The position numbers and the translations under genes were made by a program. From Algoriphagus sp. PAP.12 (GTDB lineage Bacteria > Bacteroidota > Bacteroidia > Cytophagales > Cyclobacteriaceae), in assembly GCF_026652115.1 (NCBI RefSeq), contig NZ_JAPPSQ010000008.1:62001-126000 (forward strand): a stretch of 64,000 bases of DNA, given 5' to 3'. Each line of letters begins with the position of its first letter. The first letter of the stretch is position 1. This document shows, piece after piece, positions 18,133 through 28,208 of this stretch. A model generated the notes under the pieces. It searched no databases, had not been told where the DNA came from, and saw nothing but the letters and a program-made list of their open reading frames with translations.

Positions 18133-19110
18133 ATGCAAGAAGAACCGATATTACAAGAGAACAAGGATCGCTTCGTTTTATTCCCAATTCAGCACAACGA
18201 CATTTGGCAATTTTATAAGAAGGCTGAGGCGAGTTTTTGGACTGCAGAGGAAATCGATTTAGGACAAGACATGAGAGATTGGAAAAACCTAAACGATGGT
18301 GAGCGTCACTTTATCTCTCACGTACTGGCATTCTTTGCAGCAAGTGATGGTATTGTTAACGAAAATTTGGCCGAACACTTCGTCTCTGAAGTACAATATA
18401 CCGAGGCTAAATTCTTCTATGGCTTCCAGATCGCGATGGAAAATATCCACTCCGAGACATATAGCCTTTTAATTGACACTTATATCAAAGACGCCGTAGA
18501 ACGTGATAAACTCCTTCATGCGATTGAGCACATTGATTGTGTGAAGAAAAAAGCGGACTGGGCTCTTCGTTGGATCGACAATGGAAACTTCCAAGAGAGA
18601 TTGATCGCTTTCGCAGCTGTGGAAGGAATCTTCTTCTCTGGCTCTTTCTGTTCTATTTTCTGGTTGAAAAAGCGTGGCTTGATGCCAGGACTTACATTCT
18701 CCAATGAGTTGATTTCTCGTGACGAAGGTTTGCATTGCGATTTCGCTTGTCACCTTTATACAAAGCACGTAAATAATCCTCTTCCGAAAGAAACTGTTCG
18801 TGAGATCATCATGGATGCAGTGGAGATCGAAAAAGAATTTGTAACGGACGCTCTTCCTGTAAGACTAATCGGAATGAACTCTGACTTGATGTGTCAGTAC
18901 ATTGAGTTTGTTGCTGACAGATTATTGATGGAACTGGACTGTGAAAAAGTTTGGAACAGTACCAACCCGTTTGACTTTATGGACATGATTTCCTTGCAAG
19001 GTAAAACCAACTTCTTCGAAAAGAGAGTAGGCGATTACCAGAAAGCTGGCGTTATGAAGTCTACAGACTCAAATGAATCCTCACGCTTCTCCCTTGGAGA
19101 GGACTTTTAA
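18133..19110 (+). CDS. nrdB: Ribonucleoside-diphosphate reductase beta subunit (class Ia)
   Basis: Small subunit of class I ribonucleotide reductase, carrying the di-iron centre and tyrosyl radical needed by NrdA to make deoxynucleotides. 325 residues. Metal-site residues readable by alignment to known R2 proteins: D42 in WTAEEIDL, E103 and H106 in MENIHSETY, and the radical tyrosine Y110 four residues after H106. The eukaryote-like wording [14 protein letters not shown] is usual in Bacteroidota. The C-terminal tail (SRFSLGEDF) is the expected flexible peptide that docks on NrdA. nrdA follows after 39 bases. Not a radical-Tyr-lacking class Ic enzyme. Confidence 0.96.
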   Translation: MQEEPILQENKDRFVLFPIQHNDIWQFYKKAEASFWTAEEIDLGQDMRDWKNLNDGERHFISHVLAFFAASDGIVNENLAEHFVSEVQYTEAKFFYGFQIAMENIHSETYSLLIDTYIKDAVERDKLLHAIEHIDCVKKKADWALRWIDNGNFQERLIAFAAVEGIFFSGSFCSIFWLKKRGLMPGLTFSNELISRDEGLHCDFACHLYTKHVNNPLPKETVREIIMDAVEIEKEFVTDALPVRLIGMNSDLMCQYIEFVADRLLMELDCEKVWNSTNPFDFMDMISLQGKTNFFEKRVGDYQKAGVMKSTDSNESSRFSLGEDF

Positions 19111-19149
19111 TAAAATCCCTTTTTACCAACCTTATAACCTCACCTACAT

Positions 19150-21546
19150 ATGTTAGTAATAAAAAGAGACGGAAGACGCGAATCGGTTCGCTTTGACAAA
19201 ATCACCACTCGGATCGAAAACCTTTGCTATGAATTGGATCCCAAATTCATCCAACCAATTGAAGTAGCGAAGAAGGTAATTGACGGTTTGTACGATGGTG
19301 TGACTACTTCAGAGTTGGACAACCTGGCTGCAGAAGTATGTGCTTCATTGACAGTGAAACACCCAGATTACGCAATCCTAGCGGCAAGAATCGCTATTTC
19401 AAATCTTCATAAGACTACTAGCCAGTCCTTCTCTAATACGATGAAGAGACTGTACACCTACGTCAATCCAATCACAGGTGAGAATGCAGCATTGATTGAC
19501 CCAGAGGTTTATGGCATCATCAAAAGGAATGCAGCGAAGCTAGATGCTACGGTTGATTACAAGAGGGACTTTGGATACGATTACTTCGGATATAAAACAT
19601 TAGAAAGATCCTATCTAATCCGTCTGGACGGTAAAGTGGTAGAAAGACCTCAACACATGTTGATGCGTGTTTCTATCGGGATTCATAAAGAGGATATCGA
19701 GGCAGCTATCGAGACGTACAACCTACTTTCTGAAAAGTGGTTTACTCATGCTACTCCTACTCTATTCAATGCAGGTACTCCTAAGCCACAGCTTTCCTCC
19801 TGTTTCCTTTTGACCATGAAGGATGATAGTATCGACGGGATTTATGACACTTTGAAGCAGTGTGCTAAGATTTCTCAATCTGCGGGAGGTATTGGACTTT
19901 CTATCCATCATGTGCGTGCGAAAGGATCCTATATCAAAGGAACCAATGGAGTTTCCAATGGTATAGTACCGATGTTGAGAAACTTTGACATGACTGCAAG
20001 ATATGTCGATCAGGGTGGTGGTAAAAGAAAAGGTTCTTTTGCGATCTACCTAGAGCCTTGGCATGCAGATATCAAAGACTTCTTGGAATTGAAGAGAAAC
20101 CATGGAAAAGAAGAAATGAGAGCAAGAGATTTGTTCTACGCTCTTTGGATTCCAGATTTGTTCATGAAGCGGGTTGAGCAAAATGAAACCTGGTCTCTAT
20201 TCTGCCCGAATGAAGCCCCTGGACTTTCTGATTGCTACGGAGAAGAATTCGAAAGATTATACGAAAAGTACGAGCGTGAAGGCTTGGCTAGGGAGACTGT
20301 CAAAGCACAGGAACTTTGGTTTGAAGTATTGGAATCTCAAATCGAAACCGGTACTCCTTACATGCTTTACAAGGATGCTGCTAATGGCAAATCCAATCAG
20401 AAGAACTTGGGTACAATCAAGTCCTCCAACTTGTGTACTGAAATCATCGAGTACACTTCTCCTGATGAGGTAGCAGTTTGTAACTTGGCTTCTTTGGCTC
20501 TTCCAAAATTTGTAAAAACTGGTCCTGATGGTAAAACTTATTTCGACCATCAGAAACTATATGAAATCACCAAGGTTGCTACTCGTAATCTGAACAAAGT
20601 AATCGATGTCAACTACTACCCTGTAGAGGAGGCTAAAAGATCCAACTTCCGCCATAGACCTATTGGTCTGGGTGTGCAGGGATTGGCTGATGCTTTCATT
20701 ATGTTGAGAATGCCATTTGATTCTCCAGAGGCAAAAGGTTTAAATGAAGACATCTTCGAAACCATCTATTTTGCAGCAGTTGAGACTTCCATGGAATTGG
20801 CGAAAGTTCAGGGAACTTACGAAACCTATGAAGGATCTCCAGCTTCTAAAGGTGAACTTCAGTTTGACATGTGGGGTGTGACTCCTAAGTCAGGCAGATG
20901 GAACTGGACAGAAGTAAAAGATCAAGTGAAAAAGTATGGCTTGAGAAACTCCTTGTTAGTAGCTCCAATGCCAACTGCATCTACTTCTCAGATCTTGGGT
21001 AACAACGAATGTTTCGAGCCTTACACTTCTAACATTTATACTCGTAGAACACTTTCCGGAGAATTCATCGTAGTGAATAAGCACTTGATGAAGGATTTGA
21101 TCAAATTAGGATTGTGGAATGATACCATGAGAAACAGATTGATCGCCACCAATGGATCTGTTCAGGATGTTCCTGGCATCCCTCAAAACATCAAAGACAT
21201 TTATAAAACTGTTTGGGAAATCTCTCAGAAGATTGTCATTGATATGGCTGCAGATAGAGGTGCTTATATCTGTCAATCTCAAAGTATGAATGTGTTCTTG
21301 CAGGATCCAAATTTCGGAAAATTGACTTCTATGCATTTCTATGCTTGGAAGAAAGGTTTAAAGACCGGGATGTATTACTTGAGATCTCAAGCAGCAGCTG
21401 CAGCGATCAAGTTTACTTTGGACAAATCAGCTTTGGTAGATCAAAAAGAAGAAAACATTCAAGTTGATGCTGTAAAAGCGCATAAACAAGAAGCGGTACA
21501 ATGCTCATTGGACAATCCTGATGATTGCGAAATGTGCGGTAGCTAA
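19150..21546 (+). CDS. nrdA: Ribonucleoside-diphosphate reductase alpha subunit
   Basis: Catalytic large subunit of class Ia ribonucleotide reductase, 798 residues. An N-terminal ATP-cone (about residues 1-90, [14 protein letters not shown]) gives allosteric on/off control by ATP/dATP. The core carries QLSSCFLL (first active-site Cys), SNLCTEI (Asn/Cys/Glu catalytic trio) and the [12 protein letters not shown] barrel motif. The C-terminus ends in a redox-active pair C793 and C796 (DDCEMCGS), which relays electrons from thioredoxin or glutaredoxin; spacing CxxC is shorter than the CxxxxC of E. coli. Co-transcribed with nrdB and followed by a strong terminator. Confidence 0.97.
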   Translation: MLVIKRDGRRESVRFDKITTRIENLCYELDPKFIQPIEVAKKVIDGLYDGVTTSELDNLAAEVCASLTVKHPDYAILAARIAISNLHKTTSQSFSNTMKRLYTYVNPITGENAALIDPEVYGIIKRNAAKLDATVDYKRDFGYDYFGYKTLERSYLIRLDGKVVERPQHMLMRVSIGIHKEDIEAAIETYNLLSEKWFTHATPTLFNAGTPKPQLSSCFLLTMKDDSIDGIYDTLKQCAKISQSAGGIGLSIHHVRAKGSYIKGTNGVSNGIVPMLRNFDMTARYVDQGGGKRKGSFAIYLEPWHADIKDFLELKRNHGKEEMRARDLFYALWIPDLFMKRVEQNETWSLFCPNEAPGLSDCYGEEFERLYEKYEREGLARETVKAQELWFEVLESQIETGTPYMLYKDAANGKSNQKNLGTIKSSNLCTEIIEYTSPDEVAVCNLASLALPKFVKTGPDGKTYFDHQKLYEITKVATRNLNKVIDVNYYPVEEAKRSNFRHRPIGLGVQGLADAFIMLRMPFDSPEAKGLNEDIFETIYFAAVETSMELAKVQGTYETYEGSPASKGELQFDMWGVTPKSGRWNWTEVKDQVKKYGLRNSLLVAPMPTASTSQILGNNECFEPYTSNIYTRRTLSGEFIVVNKHLMKDLIKLGLWNDTMRNRLIATNGSVQDVPGIPQNIKDIYKTVWEISQKIVIDMAADRGAYICQSQSMNVFLQDPNFGKLTSMHFYAWKKGLKTGMYYLRSQAAAAAIKFTLDKSALVDQKEENIQVDAVKAHKQEAVQCSLDNPDDCEMCGS

Positions 21547-21570
21547 AATATTTTAGAGTTCGTTAATTGG

Positions 21571-21603
21571 AAAAAGCATCTGGGAATCTCAGATGCTTTT
21601 TTT
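21571..21603 (+). terminator. Terminator of nrdBA
   Basis: Hairpin AAAAAGCATCTG / CAGATGCTTTTT with a 7-base loop and a 7-base T run, 25 bases after the nrdA stop. Confidence 0.9.
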
Positions 21604-21643
21604 AATTATGTTGGTAGTAAATTAAAAACTAAACCTAAATAAC

Positions 21644-22090
21644 ATGACCAGCTCCTTAATCGATTTCAGACTCAAAAAGCTAAAGAAGGATACTCTCGCA
21701 AAGTTTGGAATCATGACTCCCCAACATATGGTGGAGCATTTGACCATCACATTAAAAATCAGTTCAGGAAGAATTAAATTACCCGAGTTCACTGTGGAAG
21801 AAGGGGATGCTAAATTGAAGCAAGCCTTACTTTATTCCGAAATGGAATTTCCTGAAGGAGTCAAATACCCAAAGGATACAGGAAAATTGATGGAATTACG
21901 ATTCCCCGATTTAGAAACTGCCAAGCAAAAGTTGAATGAGGCATTGGCAGAATACCAACAAATATCCGCCGAGACTCCGGATTTCAAAACAGTTCATCCA
22001 CGATTCAGCACTTTGACAAAAGAGGAATGGGATACTTTCCATCAAAAACATTTCAAACATCACTTTTCTCAATTCGGGATTTGGGAATAA
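21644..22090 (+). CDS. DinB-like DUF1569 family protein
   Basis: A 148-residue cytoplasmic protein with the sparse His pattern of DinB/YfiT-type four-helix metal-binding proteins: MTPQHMVEHL near residue 30 and HQKHFKHHFSQFG at the end. The wording matches DUF1569. Family biochemistry is mostly unknown; some DinB-like proteins are thiol transferases. It sits alone between the nrdBA terminator and the convergent gcvP gene. Confidence 0.7.
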   Translation: MTSSLIDFRLKKLKKDTLAKFGIMTPQHMVEHLTITLKISSGRIKLPEFTVEEGDAKLKQALLYSEMEFPEGVKYPKDTGKLMELRFPDLETAKQKLNEALAEYQQISAETPDFKTVHPRFSTLTKEEWDTFHQKHFKHHFSQFGIWE

Positions 22091-22094
22091 AAAA

Positions 22095-22120
22095 AGCCGT
22101 GAGAATCTAATCTCACGGCT
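22095..22120 (-). terminator. Terminator of gcvP (also faces the DUF1569 gene)
   Basis: Perfect 10-bp stem AGCCGTGAGA / TCTCACGGCT with a 6-base loop. On the minus strand it runs into TTTTTTATT, 23 bases after the gcvP stop. It may also act on the plus strand, where only a weak T tract follows. Confidence 0.85.
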
Positions 22121-22143
22121 CTCCATTTATTGCCAATGGTATA

Positions 22144-25038
22144 TTAAGCCATTTCTTCTTCGCTAGCGTAAGCATCAACTGGAATACAGCTACACATCAA
22201 GTTTCTGTCACCGAATGCAGAATCAATTCTACGAACAGCAGGCCAGAACTTGTTTTCTTTCACATATTCCAAAGGATAAACTGCTTTCTCTCTAGAGTAA
22301 GGAAGATCCCACTCCCCTACCAATACCATTTGAGAAGTGTGAGGAGCATTTTTCAAGACATTGTTTTCCTTGTCAGCTTTACCCTCTTCGATTTCTTTGA
22401 TCTCAGCTCTGATTGAAACCAAGGCATCACAGAATTTATCCAATTCCGCCTTCGTCTCAGATTCAGTTGGTTCGATCATCAAAGTGCCAGCAACAGGGAA
22501 AGAAACTGTAGGAGCATGGAAACCATAGTCCATCAATCGCTTCGCAATATCTTCTACCTCAACGCCGACTTCTTTGAAGCCTCTGCAATCCACGATCATC
22601 TCGTGAGCAGCTCTTCCTTTTGTTCCGGTATAAAGGATCGGATAATGTCCATCCAATCTTTCTTTAATATAATTCGCATTCAAAATCGCCATTTTGGTAG
22701 CATTGGTCAAACCATCACCACCCATCATTGCGATATAAGCATAAGAAATAGGAAGGATACTCGCACTTCCGTAAGGAGCTGCAGACACAGAAGAAACTGC
22801 TTTGGTACCACCTGTTTTTACAATTGGGTTACCTGGAAGGAATGGTGCCAAATGTGCTGCAACGCAAATCGGTCCCATACCAGGTCCACCACCACCGTGA
22901 GGAATACAGAAGGTTTTATGCAAGTTCAAGTGACAAACGTCAGCTCCGATTCTTCCCGGAGAGGTCAAGCCAACCTGAGCATTCATGTTTGCTCCATCCA
23001 TGTAAACCTGTCCTCCATTGTCATGGATGATTTGACAGATTTCCTGAATACCCACTTCAAATACACCGTGAGTAGACGGGTAAGTTACCATCAGGCAAGA
23101 AAGATCCTGAGAATGAGCCTGAGCTTTTTCTCTCAAATCTTCGATATCGATATTTCCTTTTTCGTCACATTTCACCAAAACCACTTTCATACCTGCCATC
23201 ACAGCAGATGCGGGGTTGGTTCCGTGAGCAGAAGTAGGAATCAAAGCTACATTTCTATGTCCTTCACCATTGTTTTGGTGGAAAGCACGGATCACCATCA
23301 ATCCAGCATATTCACCTTGAGCACCGGAGTTTGGCTGTAAAGAAGTATCAGCAAATCCTGTAATTTCAGTCAACCAAGTTCTCAAGTTTGTAAACAATTC
23401 CTGGTAACCCAACGCTTGATCCATTGGAGCAAACGGGTGGATCTGACCGAATTCTGGCCAAGTCACAGGAATCATTTCTGCTGTAGCATTCAACTTCATG
23501 GTACAAGAACCCAAAGAAATCATGGAGTGAACCAATGAAAGATCTTTGTTTTCCAATCTTTTGATATAACGGAGCATTTCATGCTCTGCATGATAGCTAT
23601 TGAATACTGGGTGAGTCAAATACTCTGAAGTTCTAGCCAAACCTTCTGGAAGCTCCAATTCTAGAGTTTCAACTAACTCATCCAAATTCAACGTATGCTT
23701 TCCTTCCTCTGTAGCGAAGATGGAAACAATCTTCTTCACATCTTCCAAAGTCTTGGTTTCATCAAACGAGATGAATACAGAGGCTTCTTCATATCTGAAG
23801 TTCATTTTGGAACCTAATGCCAATCCTCTTACACGCTCCATAGCCACTTCATTCATCTTGACCTGGATGGTATCGAAGAATGTTTGAGAACCGATTTTCA
23901 AACCTACTTTCGCCAAAGCTTGGGCAGTCAATTTCGCCAAACCGTGGGTTCTCAAAGCAATATTTTTCAATCCCTGAGGACCATGATACACAGCATAGAA
24001 ACTGGCCATCACACTCAAAAGTACTTGCGCAGTACAGATATTAGAAGTTGCTTTTTCACGCTTGATATGCTGCTCACGTGTTTGAAGCGCCATTCTATAG
24101 GCTTTGTTGCCTGCCTTATCTACAGATACACCGATGATACGGCCAGGGATTTGTCTTTTATAATCTTCTTTGGTAGCAAAAAATCCTGCGTGAGGCCCAC
24201 CGTATCCCATTGGAACGCCAAATCTTTGAGAAGAACCAATTACCACATCTGCTCCCATTTCACCTGGAGGTGTCAACAAGGTTAAAGCCAACAAATCAGA
24301 TGCAAAAGCTGTCATCACATTGTTTTCTTTAGCAGCAGCAACAATAGAAGAATAATCTCTTACTGCTCCATCTGCATCTGGGTATTGGAACATCACCCCA
24401 TACAAGTTAGGATCTGTCAAATCTAAATCATCGATAGATCCAAAAACCAAATCAATTCCGACCGGCTCGGCTCTGGTTTCCAAGACAGCCTTTGTTTGCG
24501 CAAATGTCTTTTCGTCCACAAAGAATTTATTGGCGGTCTTTTTCACTCTCGGTTTTACGGCGTGAAGCATAGTCATTGCTTCAGCTGCTGCAGTTCCTTC
24601 ATCCAAAAGAGAGGCATTCGCCAATTCCATCCCGGTCAATTCCATCACTACAGTCTGGAAGTTGATCAAAGCTTCCAATCTCCCTTGGGCGATCTCAGCT
24701 TGATATGGAGTATAGGCAGTGTACCATCCTGGATTCTCCAATACATTTCTCAAAATCACGCCAGGAACGATAGTATCGTAATACCCCATTCCAATGAAGG
24801 ATTTGAATACTTTGTTTTTGGAAGCCAATTTTTTGAAATCAGCCAAAAACTCAGACTCCAATTTAGCCTTAGGCAAATCAAGTGGACGTTCGGACTGGAT
24901 AGATTCAGGTACAGTTTGGTTGATTAGTTCCTCAAGGGAAGTTGCCCCGATTTTCTCCAACATCTCAGCGATCTCTGCCTCGGTAGGGCCATTGTGTCTG
25001 CTCTCAAACTTGACAGCATTTGAAAGGTTAATCTTCAT
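22144..25038 (-). CDS. gcvP: Glycine dehydrogenase (decarboxylating), P-protein
   Basis: P-protein of the glycine cleavage system; PLP-dependent decarboxylation of glycine with transfer of aminomethyl to lipoyl-H-protein. 964 residues, the full-length fused form with both halves of the pseudo-dimer. The PLP lysine is in the glycine-rich [21 protein letters not shown] region in the C-terminal half. Other family landmarks are [13 protein letters not shown] near residue 80 and [12 protein letters not shown]. gcvT and gcvH are not adjacent. A perfect -7 box lies about 60 bases upstream. Lipoate supply by lipB in this window is functionally relevant. Confidence 0.97.
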   Translation of the reverse strand: MKINLSNAVKFESRHNGPTEAEIAEMLEKIGATSLEELINQTVPESIQSERPLDLPKAKLESEFLADFKKLASKNKVFKSFIGMGYYDTIVPGVILRNVLENPGWYTAYTPYQAEIAQGRLEALINFQTVVMELTGMELANASLLDEGTAAAEAMTMLHAVKPRVKKTANKFFVDEKTFAQTKAVLETRAEPVGIDLVFGSIDDLDLTDPNLYGVMFQYPDADGAVRDYSSIVAAAKENNVMTAFASDLLALTLLTPPGEMGADVVIGSSQRFGVPMGYGGPHAGFFATKEDYKRQIPGRIIGVSVDKAGNKAYRMALQTREQHIKREKATSNICTAQVLLSVMASFYAVYHGPQGLKNIALRTHGLAKLTAQALAKVGLKIGSQTFFDTIQVKMNEVAMERVRGLALGSKMNFRYEEASVFISFDETKTLEDVKKIVSIFATEEGKHTLNLDELVETLELELPEGLARTSEYLTHPVFNSYHAEHEMLRYIKRLENKDLSLVHSMISLGSCTMKLNATAEMIPVTWPEFGQIHPFAPMDQALGYQELFTNLRTWLTEITGFADTSLQPNSGAQGEYAGLMVIRAFHQNNGEGHRNVALIPTSAHGTNPASAVMAGMKVVLVKCDEKGNIDIEDLREKAQAHSQDLSCLMVTYPSTHGVFEVGIQEICQIIHDNGGQVYMDGANMNAQVGLTSPGRIGADVCHLNLHKTFCIPHGGGGPGMGPICVAAHLAPFLPGNPIVKTGGTKAVSSVSAAPYGSASILPISYAYIAMMGGDGLTNATKMAILNANYIKERLDGHYPILYTGTKGRAAHEMIVDCRGFKEVGVEVEDIAKRLMDYGFHAPTVSFPVAGTLMIEPTESETKAELDKFCDALVSIRAEIKEIEEGKADKENNVLKNAPHTSQMVLVGEWDLPYSREKAVYPLEYVKENKFWPAVRRIDSAFGDRNLMCSCIPVDAYASEEEMA

Positions 25039-25099
25039 ATTGATTAGTATGGAAGCTGTATAGAATATTTGGGTTAGAAAGCCTTTGTCTTTCTGGCGG

Positions 25100-25107
25100 C
25101 AAAGGTA
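25100..25107 (-). promoter_or_regulatory. Candidate -7 promoter element for gcvP
   Basis: TACCTTTG on the minus strand fits TAnnTTTG exactly; no clear TTG lies 17-23 bases upstream, so support is partial. No glycine riboswitch fold is evident in the roughly 55-base leader, which is too short for one. Confidence 0.35.
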
Positions 25108-25235
25108 CGATTAATTAAAAGATAATCTTCTCTTAACCAGTAGAAATTCAGCCCTTCCTTTTTCCTTTCTTGTAATCGACATATGCCAAGGTTAAAATTT
25201 TGTATAGCTTAGGGGCCTAATTCAAAAAAATAGCT

Positions 25236-26732
25236 ATGAAAAAACGTTTTGCTTTGACGGGAGCACTTGCTTTGGGCCTAACAATCGGCTCATTTGCACA
25301 AAACCCGGTGCAGGTAAAGTATGCTAATACGATCACTGCGGGAGATCTAGAGGAGTATTTGACGTTCCTTGCCTCTGATGAGATGAAAGGAAGAGATACC
25401 GGGTCACCTGAGGGTCTTATTGCAGCCAACTATTTGGCAGATTTCTACAAGGAGCTTGGATTCACTGGACCTGTTGATGGAAGTTATTTCCAAGCAGTTC
25501 CATTGGTGAGCACCAAGTTTGAAGAAGTCAATTTGAAAATCGGAAAGAACAAATTGGTTTCAAATGAAGACTATGTATTCATCGGTGATGGAGACATGAA
25601 AAAAAGCGCCAAAACAGATCTAGTTTTCTTAGGTCTAGTCACTGATGAAAACTTGGCAAAAGTGGATGTTAAAGACAAACTAGTAGGCATCTGGGCTGTA
25701 GGAGAAAGAAGCAACAACTTGATCAACACTGTCATGGATGCCGGAGCCGCTGGTATTGTTATTGTCAGCATGGAAGGTCAGGCTAACTTTGATCGTATTG
25801 CTAACAGATACAAAACTTTGGCTGGAAAAGGAAGAATCGGTTTTGACAAGCCTACCGATCAAAGACCAATCTTTATGGTTAGCTCTGACAAAATGGGAGA
25901 GCTTTTCGGCACTTCTGTAGAAGAATTGAAAGAGGCAGCTAAATCCAATCCTGAGTCAATCAAATCTCAGAAAGCTAGCTACCAAGTAGAAAAATCCAAA
26001 ACTCCAGTTGAGGCTTACAACGTATTGGGTTTCTTGGAAGGAACTGACAAGAAAGACGAAGTTTTGGTTATCTCTTCTCATTATGATCACGTGGGTGTTA
26101 GCTCCACCGGCGAAGTATTCAACGGAGCAGATGATGATGGTTCTGGAACTGTTTCTGTAATGGAAATCGCTCAGGCTTTCGGCACTGCTGCAAAAGATGG
26201 AATCAGACCTAGAAGATCTATCCTTTTCTTGAATGTAACTGGTGAAGAAAAAGGTCTTTTGGGATCTCAGTATTACTCTGAAAACCCAATCTTCCCAATC
26301 GCAAATACAGTAAACAATATCAACATCGACATGGTTGGTCGTATCGATTACGAATACCAAGATGCTGAAAACAAAGATTACGTGTATGTGATCGGTTCTG
26401 AGATGCTATCCACTGATTTGAAAAAAATCAATGAATACAACAACATTACTTACACTGATTTGATCTTGGATTACAGATATGATGCTGAAGATGATCCAAA
26501 CAGATTCTACTACAGATCTGACCACTATAACTTCGCTAAATTTGACATTCCTGTGATCTTCTTCTTCAACGGTGTTCATGACGATTATCATCAGGTGACT
26601 GACACAGTGGACAAAATCGAATTCCCTTTGATGACGAAAAGAGCTCAGCTGATTTTCCACACAGCTTGGGACTTGGCAAACAGAGAAAACAGAACTCGCG
26701 TTGACGGGACAAATACCAGAACAGACAGATAA
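25236..26732 (+). CDS. M28 family zinc aminopeptidase, exported
   Basis: A 498-residue peptidase with a signal peptide (residues 1-21, ending SFAQ). The M28 catalytic domain (about 255-480) shows the metal ligands and catalytic residues in order: His in SSHYDHVG, Asp in GADDDGSGT, the Glu pair in NVTGEEKGLLGS, Asp in NIDMVGR and His in HDDYHQVTDT. A protease-associated (PA-like) insert probably lies at about 110-230. It releases N-terminal residues from peptides in the periplasm or outside the cell. Codon choice is strongly biased (frequent GGA/GAA/ATC), suggesting good expression. It stands alone, with a strong terminator shared with the convergent helicase gene. Confidence 0.9.
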   Translation: MKKRFALTGALALGLTIGSFAQNPVQVKYANTITAGDLEEYLTFLASDEMKGRDTGSPEGLIAANYLADFYKELGFTGPVDGSYFQAVPLVSTKFEEVNLKIGKNKLVSNEDYVFIGDGDMKKSAKTDLVFLGLVTDENLAKVDVKDKLVGIWAVGERSNNLINTVMDAGAAGIVIVSMEGQANFDRIANRYKTLAGKGRIGFDKPTDQRPIFMVSSDKMGELFGTSVEELKEAAKSNPESIKSQKASYQVEKSKTPVEAYNVLGFLEGTDKKDEVLVISSHYDHVGVSSTGEVFNGADDDGSGTVSVMEIAQAFGTAAKDGIRPRRSILFLNVTGEEKGLLGSQYYSENPIFPIANTVNNINIDMVGRIDYEYQDAENKDYVYVIGSEMLSTDLKKINEYNNITYTDLILDYRYDAEDDPNRFYYRSDHYNFAKFDIPVIFFFNGVHDDYHQVTDTVDKIEFPLMTKRAQLIFHTAWDLANRENRTRVDGTNTRTDR

Positions 26733-26791
26733 TTTCATGAATTCCTTTGCTTGAAAGTAAAGGAAGTTGGAAGTCCGATGATTTTATCATA

Positions 26792-26827
26792 AAAAAGGCT
26801 AGCTCAATTCAATGAGCTAGCCTTTTT
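26792..26827. terminator. Bidirectional terminator between M28 peptidase and helicase genes
   Basis: Fifteen-bp stem AAAAAGGCTAGCTCA / TGAGCTAGCCTTTTT with a 6-base loop; poly-A and poly-T flanks make it work in both directions. It touches the helicase stop codon. Confidence 0.9.
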
Positions 26828-28176
26828 CACTTCTTCCTATTCTTAGTCTTCAGCTGATTCCGGTTCTTTTTGCTGCCGGATTTTCTCGCTTTGACCTTTT
26901 CACCTTTTCCGATATTCTTTTTAGGCTTGGCTTTCTTGTCATGGAATGCACCTTTGTAATCCGGATTTTCTTTCTGCTTCAACTTATCCAATTCTCTTGC
27001 ATAGATCTGCTTTTCTGCAAATGGTGTCTCGGTAATGAACACCGGCAGAGGAATCTGCATTTCAGGCACCTCCATACGGATTAATGCTTCAATCTTTTCA
27101 AAATGCCAGGCTTCTGCAGGATTGATAAAGGTTACCGCTTTTCCTTCGTTTGCAGCACGTCCAGTTCTACCGATTCTATGCACATAATCCTCATAGATCA
27201 AGGGCACATCAAAATTGATCACATGAGAAACCATAGACACGTCCAAGCCCCTGGAGGCCACATCTGTTGCGACCAAAAGCCGGACATCACCCGCTTTGAA
27301 ATCATCCATGGAATTGATTCGGGTGTTTTGCCCTTTATTGGCATGAATCACACGGGCCTCTCCGAACTTTGTTCTAGACAAAAACTGGTAAACCTCCTCT
27401 GCATTCTTTCTACTTCGGGTAAAAATGATCGCTCTCGTCACATCCTCCAATAGAAGTAAATGTTCCAACAAATTCAGTTTCGTTCGAATATTAGGAACGA
27501 AATATTTTACCTGAGCAATGGTTTCTGCTGTAGTTGCAGATGGAGTCACCTCAACTCGTTCAGGGAATTCCAAGAATTCCGCAGCCAATCCTTCTACTCG
27601 AGGCGCGAAAGTGGCTGAGAACAATAAGTTTTGCCTTTTGACAGGAATCACTTCCAAAATTGCACGGATTTGAGGCATAAAACCCATATCCATCATTTTG
27701 TCAGCCTCATCCAAAACCATTGTTTTAAGCTCCTTGGTCAGGATCACTCCTTTTTTGTAGAGATCCATAAATCGACCTGGAGTGGCAATAATTATATCAA
27801 CTCCCTCTTCGATTTGTTCTATCTGAGTCTTGGGACCAACTCCCCCATAAAGACATACTACTCTTAAATCTGTATATTTTCCCAAATCGCTACAAACCTT
27901 TTCGATCTGCATCACCAACTCTCTAGTTGGCGCCAAAACCAAAGCCCTTGGAAGTTTACCTTGAGCATATTTGGTCTTCATTAGCAATGGAAGCACATAA
28001 GCTGCAGTCTTTCCAGTCCCTGTCTGAGCGATACCAAGCACATCATGACCGGCCAATGCCAATGGAATAGATTTTTCCTGAATTACTGTCGGACTAGTAT
28101 AGCCAGCCTCCTCAATAGCATTGAGTAATTGCTTATTGAGTTTAAAAGCCTCAAATCCTACTGCCTCATTGGTCAT
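26827..28176 (-). CDS. DEAD-box RNA helicase (RhlE-like)
   Basis: A 449-residue ATP-dependent RNA helicase. Motifs in order: Q motif (GYTSPTVIQEKSIP, about 26-39), Walker A AQTGTGKT, PTREL, the DEAD box in VLDEADKMMD, SAT, and motif VI HRIGRTGRA in the second RecA domain. A Lys/Arg-rich tail of about 60 residues (KKAKPKKNIGKG...) is typical of RhlE-type proteins and gives extra RNA contact. Likely roles are ribosome assembly or cold adaptation. The gene is divergent from pyrC, with 32 bases between starts. Confidence 0.92.
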   Translation of the reverse strand: MTNEAVGFEAFKLNKQLLNAIEEAGYTSPTVIQEKSIPLALAGHDVLGIAQTGTGKTAAYVLPLLMKTKYAQGKLPRALVLAPTRELVMQIEKVCSDLGKYTDLRVVCLYGGVGPKTQIEQIEEGVDIIIATPGRFMDLYKKGVILTKELKTMVLDEADKMMDMGFMPQIRAILEVIPVKRQNLLFSATFAPRVEGLAAEFLEFPERVEVTPSATTAETIAQVKYFVPNIRTKLNLLEHLLLLEDVTRAIIFTRSRKNAEEVYQFLSRTKFGEARVIHANKGQNTRINSMDDFKAGDVRLLVATDVASRGLDVSMVSHVINFDVPLIYEDYVHRIGRTGRAANEGKAVTFINPAEAWHFEKIEALIRMEVPEMQIPLPVFITETPFAEKQIYARELDKLKQKENPDYKGAFHDKKAKPKKNIGKGEKVKARKSGSKKNRNQLKTKNRKK

Positions 28177-28208
28177 GATTCCTTATTTTTGGAGAAATTT
28201 TAAGAGAA

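Noticed and set aside
18015..18218. Short plus-strand frame overlapping the start of nrdB
   Set aside because: Out of frame with nrdB and lacking any recognised family; nrdB starts cleanly at 18133.
22516..23340. Long plus-strand open frame of 274 codons inside gcvP
   Set aside because: Antisense shadow of the highly conserved gcvP frame; His/Ser/Arg-rich composition typical of reverse-frame reading.
25039..25235. Possible glycine riboswitch before gcvP
   Set aside because: The gap is under 200 bases and shared with a divergent gene, and the candidate promoter leaves a leader of about 55 bases, too short for an aptamer.
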